From contig CAYXAA010000050.1 in assembly GCA_964462985.1 (NCBI GenBank), forward strand, positions 1-26,703: a stretch of 26,703 nt of DNA, given 5' to 3'. Position 1 is the stretch's first letter; every line of letters begins with the position of its first letter. Below the pieces are notes generated by a model that saw nothing but the letters and a program-made list of their open reading frames with translations, was not told the DNA's origin and ran no database searches. Source of the DNA: CAYXAA01 sp964462985. Lineage in GTDB: Bacteria > Pseudomonadota > Alphaproteobacteria > Rhizobiales > Stappiaceae. Of this stretch, positions 14,908 through 22,825 are shown one piece after another. The translations under genes were made by a program, and so were the position numbers.

Positions 14908-16509
14908 ATGACGAACACGACCGACGAGACCGCAGCCGACCGCAAGGCCGCCGAACGCAGCGGCGCGATCCTGCTCGAAGCGCGCGACATCTCGAAGCGA
15001 TTCGGCGAGCTGCTGGCGAACGATTCGATCTCGATTCAGCTTCGGGCCGGTGAGATCCACGCGTTGCTTGGCGAAAACGGTGCCGGCAAATCGACGCTGG
15101 TGAAGATTCTCTACGGTGCGCTCGAGCCGACGGCCGGCACGCTCATGTGGGAGGGGCGGCCGGTCACGATCACCTCGCCGCGCGAGGCGCGCAACCTCGG
15201 CATAGGGATGGTGTTTCAGCACTTTTCCCTGTTCGAGGCGCTGACTGTCGCCGAGAACATTGCGCTCGCCCTGCCCGAGAAGATTTCGTTCCGCGAACTC
15301 TCGGCGAAGATCGCCGCCGTCTCTGCCGACTACGGACTGCCGCTCGATCCAAATGCGGTGGTTGCCGACCTGTCTGTCGGTGTGCGCCAGCGCATCGAAA
15401 TCGTCCGCTGTCTGCTGCAGGAGCCGCGGCTCCTGATCATGGACGAGCCGACCTCCGTGTTGACGCCGCAGGAAGCGGACCAGCTGTTCGCGACCCTAGG
15501 CCGCCTCTCCAATGAGGGCTGCGCCATCCTTTACATTTCGCACCGCCTCGAGGAGGTGAAGCGGATCTGCCACCATGCCACGATCCTGCGTCAAGGCCGG
15601 GTCGTGATGGAATGCGATCCGACCAGGGAAACGGCGACCTCTCTGGCGCGGCTGATGGTCGGAACTTCCGTCCACGACGTCAGGAAAAGTCAACGCGTCA
15701 ACCCCGGCGCACCGCGCCTTGTTATCGATGGGCTGTCTGCCGAAGCCGAAGGACCGTTCTCGGTTGCCCTGAAGGGGATCAGGCTCACGATTTGCGCCGG
15801 AGAGGTCGTCTGCATCGCCGGCATCGCCGGCAACGGCCAGGGCGAGCTGTTCGAGCTCCTTTCGGGGGAACGGAAGCTGGAGCGGGCGGAGGCCGTCGCC
15901 ATTGACGGCAAGCCTGTGGGCCGACGTGGGGTGACCGCCCGGCGCCGCCTCGGCGCCGCCTTTGTGCCGGAGGAGCGGCTTGGCCACGGCGCCGTACCGG
16001 GCATGCGGCTTTCCGAGAACATCGTGCTGACCCGGCACGGCACGGGCGATGGCCTGGTGCGCCGCGGCATGGTGTCGGGCGCTGCCGCCGGCGCTCTGGA
16101 GGCGAGGCTGAAGAAGAACTACGACATCCGCATGTCGCACGATGATCCGGAGGCACGGGCCCTGTCCGGCGGCAACCTGCAGAAATTCGTCGTCGGCCGT
16201 GAGCTCGACCGCAACCCGGGAGTTCTGGTCGTCGATCAGCCGACCTGGGGTGTTGATGCCGGAGCGGCCGCCATCATCCGCCAGGAGCTGGTCGATCTCG
16301 CCTGCCAGGGCGCAGCCGTGCTCGTGATCAGCCAGGATCTCGACGAGATCTTCGAGATCGCCGACCGCATCGCCGTGATCTCCCGTGGACGGCTTTCGCC
16401 CGCCGTCGAGGCTTCCTCGATCACCCGGGAGCAGATCGGGCTCTTGATGGGCGGCGTCGGCGAAGACGCCGGACCGGCCGCTGGCGGAGAGCACCATCAT
16501 GCGGCTTGA
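14908..16509 (+). CDS. ABC transporter ATPase, BMP/purine nucleoside type (two ABC domains)
   Basis: A 533-residue double ABC ATPase of the sugar/nucleoside importer class (NupO/YufO-like). First domain: Walker A GENGAGKST (55-63), signature LSVGVRQR (155-162), Walker B LLIMDEPT (175-182). Second domain: a degenerate Walker A, GIAGNGQGE (305-313), lacking the GKS/T lysine, then LSGGNLQK (419-426) and VLVVDQPTWGVD (439-450). The degenerate second nucleotide site is normal in this class. The start is the ATG at 14908 after a GGGGGA stretch. It overlaps the first permease by 11 bases. Its position between xdhC and puuD, with BMP-type partners, points to uptake of purine nucleosides or bases; the actual ligand is inferred from context. 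Confidence 0.92.
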   Translation: MTNTTDETAADRKAAERSGAILLEARDISKRFGELLANDSISIQLRAGEIHALLGENGAGKSTLVKILYGALEPTAGTLMWEGRPVTITSPREARNLGIGMVFQHFSLFEALTVAENIALALPEKISFRELSAKIAAVSADYGLPLDPNAVVADLSVGVRQRIEIVRCLLQEPRLLIMDEPTSVLTPQEADQLFATLGRLSNEGCAILYISHRLEEVKRICHHATILRQGRVVMECDPTRETATSLARLMVGTSVHDVRKSQRVNPGAPRLVIDGLSAEAEGPFSVALKGIRLTICAGEVVCIAGIAGNGQGELFELLSGERKLERAEAVAIDGKPVGRRGVTARRRLGAAFVPEERLGHGAVPGMRLSENIVLTRHGTGDGLVRRGMVSGAAAGALEARLKKNYDIRMSHDDPEARALSGGNLQKFVVGRELDRNPGVLVVDQPTWGVDAGAAAIIRQELVDLACQGAAVLVISQDLDEIFEIADRIAVISRGRLSPAVEASSITREQIGLLMGGVGEDAGPAAGGEHHHAA

Positions 16510-17590
16510 GCTCGAAAAGCGCGCCGAGCGCTCGACGGCCTATGCTGTGCTGTCGCCGTTCCTCGCCATTGCGCTGACCGCGGTGTTCGGCGCGATCCTG
16601 TTTGCCGCGCTCGGCAAGGATCCGCTTGAAGCTCTCTACATCTACTTCGTCCATCCGCTGACGGACGTGTGGTCGCTGCACGAGCTCGCGATCAAGGCCG
16701 CACCGCTGATCCTGATCGCCGTCGGCCTCGCGTTGTGCTTCCTGTCGTCGAACTGGAACATCGGCGCCGAGGGCCAGTTCGTCGTGGGCGCGATCTTCGG
16801 CTCGTTCCTGCCGATCGTCATGCCCAACTGGCAGACCCCGCTCGTCCTGCCGCTGATGCTGCTCATGGGCATGGCGGGGGGCGCCCTTTATGCCGCCATA
16901 CCGGCGGCGCTGAAGACCCGTTTCGGAACCAACGAGATTCTGACCAGCCTGATGCTGGTCTATATCGCCCAACTCTTCCTGGACTGGCTGGTGCGGGGCC
17001 CCTGGCGCAATCCCGAGGGTTTCAACTTTCCAGAATCCCGCGTCTTTCACGCCTATGCCGTGTTGCCGGAAGTCCTGTCTTCGGGGCGGGCGCACTATGG
17101 TGCCGTCTTTGCCCTCATTGCCGTCGTGGCGCTGGCGGTGCTGCTGGGACGCAGCCTCAAGGGCTTTGAGATCAAGGTGTTCGGCCAGGCCCCGCGCGCC
17201 GGTCGCTTCGGCGGCTTTTCCAACAAGAAGCTGACGTTCTTCGTCTTCCTTCTGTCGGGCGCGCTGGCGGGATTGGCCGGCATCAGCGAGGTGTCCGGCG
17301 CCGTGCAGCAGCTGCGCCCGGTGGTGTCGCCCGGCTACGGCTTTACGGCGATCATTGTCGCCTTCCTGGGACGGCTCAACCCGATCGGGATACTGTTCGC
17401 CGGGCTGCTTCTCGGCCTGTCCTACCTCGGCGGCGAGGAGGCCCAGATCACACTCGGGCTTTCCGACAAGATCACCAGGGTGTTTCAGGGCATGCTGCTG
17501 TTCTTCGTGCTCGCCTGCGACACGCTGATCCTCTATCGGGTGCGCCTGCGCGCCGGCAGGGTGCGGCCGCAGGCGGTGGGGGAGGCGTGA
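16499..17590 (+). CDS. ABC transporter permease (BMP/nucleoside importer, first subunit)
   Basis: A 363-residue inner-membrane permease of the branched-chain/ribose superfamily (NupP/YufP-like). It has a long N-terminal cytoplasmic stretch before the first helix, about eight to ten hydrophobic segments, the SSNWNIGAEGQFVVGAIFG region (about 82-100) characteristic of this nucleoside importer class, FGTNEILTSLML (141-152) and a late FTAIIVAFLGRLNPIGILFAG stretch (described at about 281-301). It is translated from an ATG inside the end of the ATPase gene and shares its last bases with the next permease. With that partner it forms the membrane channel of the importer. Confidence 0.92.
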   Translation: MRLELEKRAERSTAYAVLSPFLAIALTAVFGAILFAALGKDPLEALYIYFVHPLTDVWSLHELAIKAAPLILIAVGLALCFLSSNWNIGAEGQFVVGAIFGSFLPIVMPNWQTPLVLPLMLLMGMAGGALYAAIPAALKTRFGTNEILTSLMLVYIAQLFLDWLVRGPWRNPEGFNFPESRVFHAYAVLPEVLSSGRAHYGAVFALIAVVALAVLLGRSLKGFEIKVFGQAPRAGRFGGFSNKKLTFFVFLLSGALAGLAGISEVSGAVQQLRPVVSPGYGFTAIIVAFLGRLNPIGILFAGLLLGLSYLGGEEAQITLGLSDKITRVFQGMLLFFVLACDTLILYRVRLRAGRVRPQAVGEA

Positions 17591-18510
17591 TGGATCTCGC
17601 CGCCGCCATCCTGGTCACCATCGTCACCGCCTCCACGCCGCTTTTGATCGCCGCGATCGGCGAACTGGTCGTCGAGCGTTCCGGCGTGCTCAATCTTGGC
17701 GTCGAAGGCATGATGGTCGTCGGCGCCGTCATCGCCTTCGCCGGGGCCCATATCTCCGGCAATGCCTATGTCGGCCTCGTCGCAGGCATCCTCGGCGGCG
17801 TCTTCATCGCCTTCTTGTTCGGCATCCTAACCTTGTCGCTCGTGACCAACCAGGTCGCCACCGGCCTGGCGCTGACCCTGCTCGGCCTTGGCCTGTCGGG
17901 GGCGATCGGCGAAGGCTATGTCGGGCTCCAGGGCGTGCGGCTCGAGCCGATCGTCGTGCCAGTGCTCTCAGAGATCCCGTTCTTCGGCCGCGTGCTGTTT
18001 TCCCAGGATGTGATCGTCTACGCCTCCTTCGCGCTGGTGTTCGGCGTGAGCTGGTTCCTGTTCCGCAGCCGTGCCGGCCTGACGCTTCGCGCCGTCGGCG
18101 ACAGTCAGGATTCCGCGCATGCGCTTGGCATCGGCGTCGTCCGGATCCGCTATCTCGCGGTGCTGTTCGGCGGCGCCTGCGCCGGCCTGGCCGGCGCGCA
18201 CCTGTCGCTCGCCTACACTCCGCAATGGGTGGAGAACATGACGGCGGGGCGCGGATGGATTGCGCTGGCGCTGGTGGTGTTCGCCTCATGGCGGCCGCTG
18301 CGCCTGATCGCCGGCGCCTATCTGTTCGGCGCCGTCACCATCGGTCAGCTCCATGCTCAGGCGCTCGGCTTCGGCATACCTGCCCAATTGCTCTCGGCCT
18401 TGCCCTATGCTGCAACGATGCTCGTGCTGGTACTGATCTCGCGGAACCGCCGCCTGACGCTGGTGAACACGCCGGCGGCACTCGGCAAACCCTTCGTGCC
18501 GGACCGGTAG
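17590..18510 (+). CDS. ABC transporter permease (BMP/nucleoside importer, second subunit)
   Basis: A 306-residue permease (NupQ/YufQ-like), the second half of the heterodimeric channel. Conserved parts are GELVVERSGVLNLGVEGMM (about 22-40), LTNQVATGLALTLLGLGLSG (near 83-103) and RAVGDSQDSAHALGIGVVRIRY (about 165-186). It consists of multiple hydrophobic segments with a short C-terminal tail. The start could be the ATG at 17590, sharing its A with the preceding TGA, or a GTG three bases earlier; GGAGG at 17581-17585 serves either. A 76-base gap then leads to the binding-protein gene. Confidence 0.92.
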   Translation: MDLAAAILVTIVTASTPLLIAAIGELVVERSGVLNLGVEGMMVVGAVIAFAGAHISGNAYVGLVAGILGGVFIAFLFGILTLSLVTNQVATGLALTLLGLGLSGAIGEGYVGLQGVRLEPIVVPVLSEIPFFGRVLFSQDVIVYASFALVFGVSWFLFRSRAGLTLRAVGDSQDSAHALGIGVVRIRYLAVLFGGACAGLAGAHLSLAYTPQWVENMTAGRGWIALALVVFASWRPLRLIAGAYLFGAVTIGQLHAQALGFGIPAQLLSALPYAATMLVLVLISRNRRLTLVNTPAALGKPFVPDR

Positions 18511-18586
18511 TCCGGCACGACCGTCGGCGGAATTGGCGCCCGGCAAATGGGGGCGGGGCGCCCGACAACAGAAGGAACCTTGAAGC

Positions 18587-19654
18587 ATGAAGACCAAACT
18601 GATCGGACTGGCGCTGGCAGCCACGGTCCTCGCCGCAGGCGGTGCCGAGGCGGCGGACAAGGTGAAAGCCTGCTTCGTCTATGTCGGCTCCAAGACCGAC
18701 GGCGGTTGGAGCCAGGCTCACGAACTCGGCCGACAGCAGCTTGAACAGGAACTCGGGGACAAGGTGGAGACCGCCTACGTCGAGAACATCCCGGAAGGCG
18801 CCGACGCCGAGCGCGCCATCGAGCGCTTCGCCCGCTCCGGCTGCAACATCATCTTCACCACCTCGTTCGGCTTCATGGACGCGACGATGAAGGTGGCGGC
18901 AAAGTATCCGGACGTGAAGTTCGAGCACGCCACTGGCTACAAGACCGCCGAGAACGTGACGAGCTACAACTCGCGCTTCTACGAGGGCCGGTACATCATC
19001 GGCCAGATCGCCGGCAAGCTGTCGGAGAAGGGTGTCGCCGGCTACATCGCCTCGTTCCCGATCCCCGAGGTGGTGCAGGGCATCAACGCCTTCCTGCTCG
19101 GCGCGCAGTCTGTCAACCCGGACTTCAAGCTCAAGGTGGTCTGGGTCAACACCTGGTTTGATGCCGGCAAGGAGGCCGACGCCGCCAAAGCCCTGATCGA
19201 CCAGGGCGTCGACATCCTGACCCAGCACACCGACTCCACCGGCCCGATGCAGGTCGCCGAGGAGCGCGGCATCAAGGCGTTCGGCCAGGCGTCCGACATG
19301 ATCGAGGCAGGTCCGACGTCGCAGCTGACGGCCATCGTCGACACCTGGGGCGCCTACTACGTCAAGCGCGTGCAGGCAGTGCTCGACGGTACCTGGACGT
19401 CGCAGTCGATCTGGGATGGCCTCAAGGACGGCATCCTGACGATGGCCCCGTACACCAACATGCCCGACGACGTCAAAGCCATGGCCGAGGAGACCGAAGC
19501 CAAGATCAAGTCCGGGGAGCTGCATCCCTTCGCCGGGCCGATCACCAGGCAGGACGGTACCGAGTGGCTGAAGGCCGGCGAGGTTGCGGACGACGCCACG
19601 TTGCTCGGCATGAACTTCTACGTCCAGGGCGTAGACGACAAGCTGCCGCAGTAA
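18587..19654 (+). CDS. BMP-family periplasmic purine/nucleoside-binding protein
   Basis: A 355-residue substrate-binding protein of the BMP/PnrA-like family, the periplasmic ligand receptor of the importer encoded just upstream. The first 22 residues form a clear signal peptide: MKTK, a hydrophobic core, and an Ala-x-Ala site before ADKVK. There is no lipobox cysteine, so it is free in the periplasm. Family landmarks are FVYVGSKTDGGWSQAHELG (30-48), TTSFGFMDA (near 90) and the FEHATGYKTAENV segment. The start has AAGGAA 9 nt upstream. It is last in the first purine transcript, followed by a strong hairpin. Related proteins in Gram-positives and spirochaetes bind purine nucleosides; here the purine gene context supports the same. 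Confidence 0.92.
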   Translation: MKTKLIGLALAATVLAAGGAEAADKVKACFVYVGSKTDGGWSQAHELGRQQLEQELGDKVETAYVENIPEGADAERAIERFARSGCNIIFTTSFGFMDATMKVAAKYPDVKFEHATGYKTAENVTSYNSRFYEGRYIIGQIAGKLSEKGVAGYIASFPIPEVVQGINAFLLGAQSVNPDFKLKVVWVNTWFDAGKEADAAKALIDQGVDILTQHTDSTGPMQVAEERGIKAFGQASDMIEAGPTSQLTAIVDTWGAYYVKRVQAVLDGTWTSQSIWDGLKDGILTMAPYTNMPDDVKAMAEETEAKIKSGELHPFAGPITRQDGTEWLKAGEVADDATLLGMNFYVQGVDDKLPQ

Positions 19655-19673
19655 ACGGCATATCACGGATCGT

Positions 19674-19702
19674 CCTCCGGGCGGCGAGCCGCCGCCCGGA
19701 GG
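19674..19702 (+). terminator. Strong hairpin between the transporter genes and puuD
   Basis: CCTCCGGGCGGCG (19674-19686), loop AGC, CGCCGCCCGGAGG (19690-19702): 13 perfect base pairs starting 20 bases after the binding-protein stop. It is followed by GTCCTTGG, not a real T-tract. It may be an intrinsic terminator, or an mRNA 3'-end stabiliser keeping binding-protein mRNA abundant with partial read-through into puuD. Confidence 0.65.
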
Positions 19703-19723
19703 GTCCTTGGAGTGCGTGATCCT

Positions 19724-19795
19724 TTGACAAAAGCTGACGACTTTCCTGAGGAGGAGAGGGGCTCTCCGATCGTTGATGTCCGAGAATCGATGATC
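19724..19795 (+). promoter_or_regulatory. Candidate puuD promoter/leader region with hairpin and dyad
   Basis: A perfect TTGACA lies at 19724-19729, though no good -10 follows at 16-18 bases. GGAGAG (19753-19758), GGG, CTCTCC (19762-19767) form a 6-bp hairpin. GATCGTTGAT (19768-19777) and ATCGATGATC (19786-19795) form an imperfect dyad, 8 of 10 positions. All lie between the strong hairpin and the puuD start at 19831, so puuD-uraD-allC-M20 probably has its own control. The exact promoter is not settled. Confidence 0.35.
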
Positions 19796-19830
19796 CGCTC
19801 CAGATCTTCATCCCGAGGCCCTTCCAACAC

Positions 19831-21012
19831 ATGACTGCTGCCTTCGTCGCCGACTGGCTCAATCTCCTGCTCCGCTGGGCGCATCTGGTCGTCGGCGTCG
19901 GCTGGATCGGAACCTCGTTCTATTTCATCGCCCTCGACCTATCGCTGCGCAAGCGGGCAGGGATGCGGGAGGGAGTCGCCGGGACGGCCTGGGAGGTCCA
20001 TGGCGGCGGCTTCTATCACGTCGAAAAATACCTGGTCGCGCCCAAGGAACTGCCGGATGACCTGATCTGGTACAAGTGGGAGGCCTATCTCACCTGGGTG
20101 ACCGGGTTCGGCCTCCTGGTCGTACAGTACTACTACCATGCCTCCGCCTATCTGATCGATCCGGCCAAGATGGCCCTGACGCCGGTAGACGCGGTATCGA
20201 TCTCGCTGATTTCGCTTGCCGCCGGTTGGCTGATCTACGACGGCCTGTGCAAGTCGCCGATCGGCAAGAACACGGGGCTTCTTGCGGTTTCGGTGTTCAT
20301 CCTCATCGTCGGGGCGTCCTTCCTGTTCAGCCAGGTGTTTTCCGGTCGCGGCGCCCTCATCCACGTCGGCGCGTTTGTCGGCACCATCATGGCGGTCAAT
20401 GTGTTCGGGATTATCATACCGAACCAGAAGAAGATCACCGCAGCGCTGATCGCCGGCGAGGCGCCCGATCCGCGGCTCGGGCAGATCGGCAAGCAGCGCT
20501 CGGTCCATAACAACTATCTGACCCTGCCCGTGCTGCTGATGATGGTGTCGAACCATTATCCGATGCTGACCGGCCATCCCCACGCCTGGCTTCTGGTGGC
20601 GCTGGTGCTGGTGATGGGCGGTATGGTCCGCCATTTCATCAACCGCCATGACGCCGGCGATCCTCTTGCGAAGTTCGGCTGGAGCCTTCCGGTGGCGGCC
20701 GTCGGGCTCGTCATAGCGGTGGTCATGACCGCGCCATCGGGCGGCACCGCTTCCGCAGCTGCCGTCAGCGATGACCAGGCATTGGCCGTTGTCCGCACCC
20801 ATTGCGTGATGTGTCACTCAGCCCATCCATCCCATGAAGGCTTCACCGAGGCGCCGAAGGAAATCCGGCTCGACACCATCGCGGAAATGCGGCGCTATGG
20901 CGTGCTGATCGATCAGCAGGCGGTCAAGTCCGACGCCATGCCGCTCGGCAACGAGACCGGCATGACCGACGAAGAACGCAAGGCGCTCGGCGCCTGGATC
21001 GCGGCGCAGTAG
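19831..21012 (+). CDS. puuD: Urate hydroxylase PuuD (membrane domain plus cytochrome c)
   Basis: A 393-residue fusion of an eight-helix-type membrane domain (Urate_ox_N family, formerly DUF989) and a C-terminal c-type cytochrome. In Agrobacterium the homologue oxidises urate to 5-hydroxyisourate without producing hydrogen peroxide. Visible here: NLLLRWAHLVVGVGWIGTSF (11-30), a GGGFYHVEKY segment (58-67), QRSVHNNYLTLPVLLMM (222-238), the heme c motif CVMCH (C325, C328, H329) and a likely axial Met in SDAMPLGN (M370). Length matches characterised PuuD. The start ATG has a poor ribosome binding site. The periplasm-facing heme domain implies electrons pass to the respiratory chain. UraH and UraD in the same island are its downstream partners. 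Confidence 0.95.
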   Translation: MTAAFVADWLNLLLRWAHLVVGVGWIGTSFYFIALDLSLRKRAGMREGVAGTAWEVHGGGFYHVEKYLVAPKELPDDLIWYKWEAYLTWVTGFGLLVVQYYYHASAYLIDPAKMALTPVDAVSISLISLAAGWLIYDGLCKSPIGKNTGLLAVSVFILIVGASFLFSQVFSGRGALIHVGAFVGTIMAVNVFGIIIPNQKKITAALIAGEAPDPRLGQIGKQRSVHNNYLTLPVLLMMVSNHYPMLTGHPHAWLLVALVLVMGGMVRHFINRHDAGDPLAKFGWSLPVAAVGLVIAVVMTAPSGGTASAAAVSDDQALAVVRTHCVMCHSAHPSHEGFTEAPKEIRLDTIAEMRRYGVLIDQQAVKSDAMPLGNETGMTDEERKALGAWIAAQ

Positions 21013-21020
21013 AGCGGGGA

Positions 21021-21028
21021 GGGAGGAG
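21021..21028 (+). promoter_or_regulatory. Ribosome binding site fixing the GTG start of uraD
   Basis: GGGAGGAG lies 2 nt before the GTG at 21031 by its last base and 5-6 nt by its core. No ATG in this frame is near, so it decides the start. Confidence 0.6.
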
Positions 21029-21030
21029 AC

Positions 21031-21564
21031 GTGCCGGTCGTCCTGACGCTCGACGCGGTCAACGCGCTGGATCGCACCAGCTTCATCGCTGCATTCGGCG
21101 ACGTCGCCGAACATTCCCCTTGGGTCGCTGAGGCGGCATTTGCGGCCGCACCGTTCGCCAGTCGCGATGACCTGATCGAGGCCTTCGTTGCCGCGCTCGA
21201 AGCCGCGCCGCACGACATGCAGCACGCCCTGATCTGCATGCACCCGGACCTTGCCGGCAAGGCGGCGGTCGCCGGCACTCTGGCCGCGGCTTCCCGCAAG
21301 GAACAAGCCGGAGCCGGCCTCGACCGGCTGACGGCGGAGGAATTCGCCCGTTTCACCGCCCTCAACAGCCGGTACCGCGACACCTTTGGGTTCCCCTTCA
21401 TCTTTGCCGTGAAGGGCGCAACGAAGGCAATGATCCTTGAGGCGTTCGAACGGCGGCTCGAAAATGATGCGGAGACCGAATTCCGCACCGCGCTTGGCCA
21501 GATCGCCCGGATCGTCCGCTTCCGTCTCGAGGACCGCGTGACGCAGGAGCAGAACGATGGCTGA
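21031..21564 (+). CDS. uraD: 2-Oxo-4-hydroxy-4-carboxy-5-ureidoimidazoline (OHCU) decarboxylase
   Basis: A 177-residue cytosolic enzyme that decarboxylates OHCU stereospecifically to S-allantoin. The catalytic His is in MHPDLAGKA (H71), the conserved SRKEQAGAGLD block covers 89-98 (E91), and NSRYRDTFGFPFIFAVKG spans 112-129; together these identify the family. Length is normal. It begins at GTG with a strong GGGAGGAG and lies 18 bases after puuD. Its 3' end overlaps the allantoate amidohydrolase start by 8 bases, so it is tightly cotranscribed. The unrelated bifunctional PuuE-UraD fusion seen in some bacteria is not found here. Confidence 0.95.
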   Translation: MPVVLTLDAVNALDRTSFIAAFGDVAEHSPWVAEAAFAAAPFASRDDLIEAFVAALEAAPHDMQHALICMHPDLAGKAAVAGTLAAASRKEQAGAGLDRLTAEEFARFTALNSRYRDTFGFPFIFAVKGATKAMILEAFERRLENDAETEFRTALGQIARIVRFRLEDRVTQEQNDG

Positions 21565-22825
21565 GGCCGATCCGGCAACGCTCGGGCACGAGGCCGCCGC
21601 CATGATCGAAGAGCTGGCGCGCCTTTCATCCGAACCCGACCGCGTGACCCGGCTCTATCTGTCGCCGGCGCATCGCCAGGCAGCAGATCTTACCGCAAGA
21701 ATGATGCGCGAGGCCGGCCTGACGGTGAGCGAGGATGCGCTCGGCACGGTGCGCGGTCGGCTTGCCGCAACGGCGCCTTCGCCCTCGAACCGCCGGCTGC
21801 TGGTCGGCTCACACATCGATACGGTGATCGACGCCGGCAAATACGACGGCGTGCTCGGCGTCATCTGCGGCATTCTGGCGGCCAGGGAGATCGTCCGCCG
21901 CGGGATCGAGGTCCCCTTCGCCGTCGACGTGCTCGCCTTCGGCGACGAGGAGGGCGTGCGCTTTCCGACCACGCTGCTGTCGTCGGCCGCCGTCGCCGGC
22001 CATGCCTCGGCCGCCACGCTTCAGGCGGCCGATGCCGATGGCGTTACCGTCGCCGAGGCGCTTCGTTCCTTTGGCGGCGATCCGGACCGGCTGTCGGACT
22101 GTGCGGACGATCCCGGCGAGGTGATTGGATATCTGGAGGTCCACATCGAGCAGGGGCCGGTGCTCGAGCGGCAGGGCCTGCCGCTTGGGGTCGTGACCGC
22201 AATTGCGGGTGCCGCGCGCTTCAAGGTCAGCGTCACGGGCGAGGCGGGCCATGCCGGCACTGTGCCGATGGCAATGCGTCGCGATGCCCTTGCTGCCGCC
22301 GCCGAACTCGTGCTGGCGATCGAGGAAACGGCGCGTGGCGGGGCGCCGCACGGCCTCGTCGCGACCGTGGGTCAGCTAGAGGTCAAGCCGGGTGCGGTCA
22401 ATGTCATTCCGGCCGAGGTGACGTTCTCACTCGATGTCCGCGCCGCCGAGGATGGACAGCGCCGGGACGCGGTCGACCGGATCGACAGCGCGGCCCGGGA
22501 GATTGCGGCTCGCCGCGGCGTGGCGATTGCGATGAGGCGATATCACGAAGTTGCCACCCGTCCCTGTGCCTCATGGCTCCAGGACACCGGCGCCGAGGCG
22601 CTGACGCGCCTCGGGATCGAGCCGCTCCGGCTGATGTCGGGCGCCGGTCACGATGGCCAGGCCATGTCGGAGCTCTGTGATATCGGCATGTTGTTCGTCC
22701 GCTGTCGCGGTGGCATCAGCCATAATCCCTTGGAAAGCGTGACGGTGGAGGATATGGGGCTCGCCGTGGAGGCGCTGGTGCAATGGATCAAAGCCGTCGC
22801 GCGCAACGAAAGGATGTTTCGATGA
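21557..22825 (+). CDS. allC: Allantoate amidohydrolase-type Zn/Mn-dependent hydrolase (M20)
   Basis: A 422-residue M20-family amidohydrolase of the allantoate amidohydrolase / N-carbamoyl-L-amino-acid hydrolase / ureidoglycine aminohydrolase branch. Two-metal ligands are intact: H86 in GSHIDTV, D97 in KYDGVLG, E131/E132 in FGDEEGVRF, H196 in EVHIEQGP and H389 in GISHNP. GAGHDGQAM (362-370) is the usual substrate-side motif. In this context the expected reaction is allantoate to ureidoglycine plus CO2 and ammonia. The carbamoylase or a beta-ureidopropionase role is possible from sequence alone; gene neighbourhood decides. The ATG lies within the end of uraD, and the stop overlaps the next start as ATGA. 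Confidence 0.85.
   Translation: MAEADPATLGHEAAAMIEELARLSSEPDRVTRLYLSPAHRQAADLTARMMREAGLTVSEDALGTVRGRLAATAPSPSNRRLLVGSHIDTVIDAGKYDGVLGVICGILAAREIVRRGIEVPFAVDVLAFGDEEGVRFPTTLLSSAAVAGHASAATLQAADADGVTVAEALRSFGGDPDRLSDCADDPGEVIGYLEVHIEQGPVLERQGLPLGVVTAIAGAARFKVSVTGEAGHAGTVPMAMRRDALAAAAELVLAIEETARGGAPHGLVATVGQLEVKPGAVNVIPAEVTFSLDVRAAEDGQRRDAVDRIDSAAREIAARRGVAIAMRRYHEVATRPCASWLQDTGAEALTRLGIEPLRLMSGAGHDGQAMSELCDIGMLFVRCRGGISHNPLESVTVEDMGLAVEALVQWIKAVARNERMFR

Noticed and set aside
16412..16509. Degenerate second Walker A in the ABC ATPase as a sign of a broken gene
   Set aside because: Loss of the second Walker lysine is common in this class of importer ATPases; signature and Walker B motifs remain.
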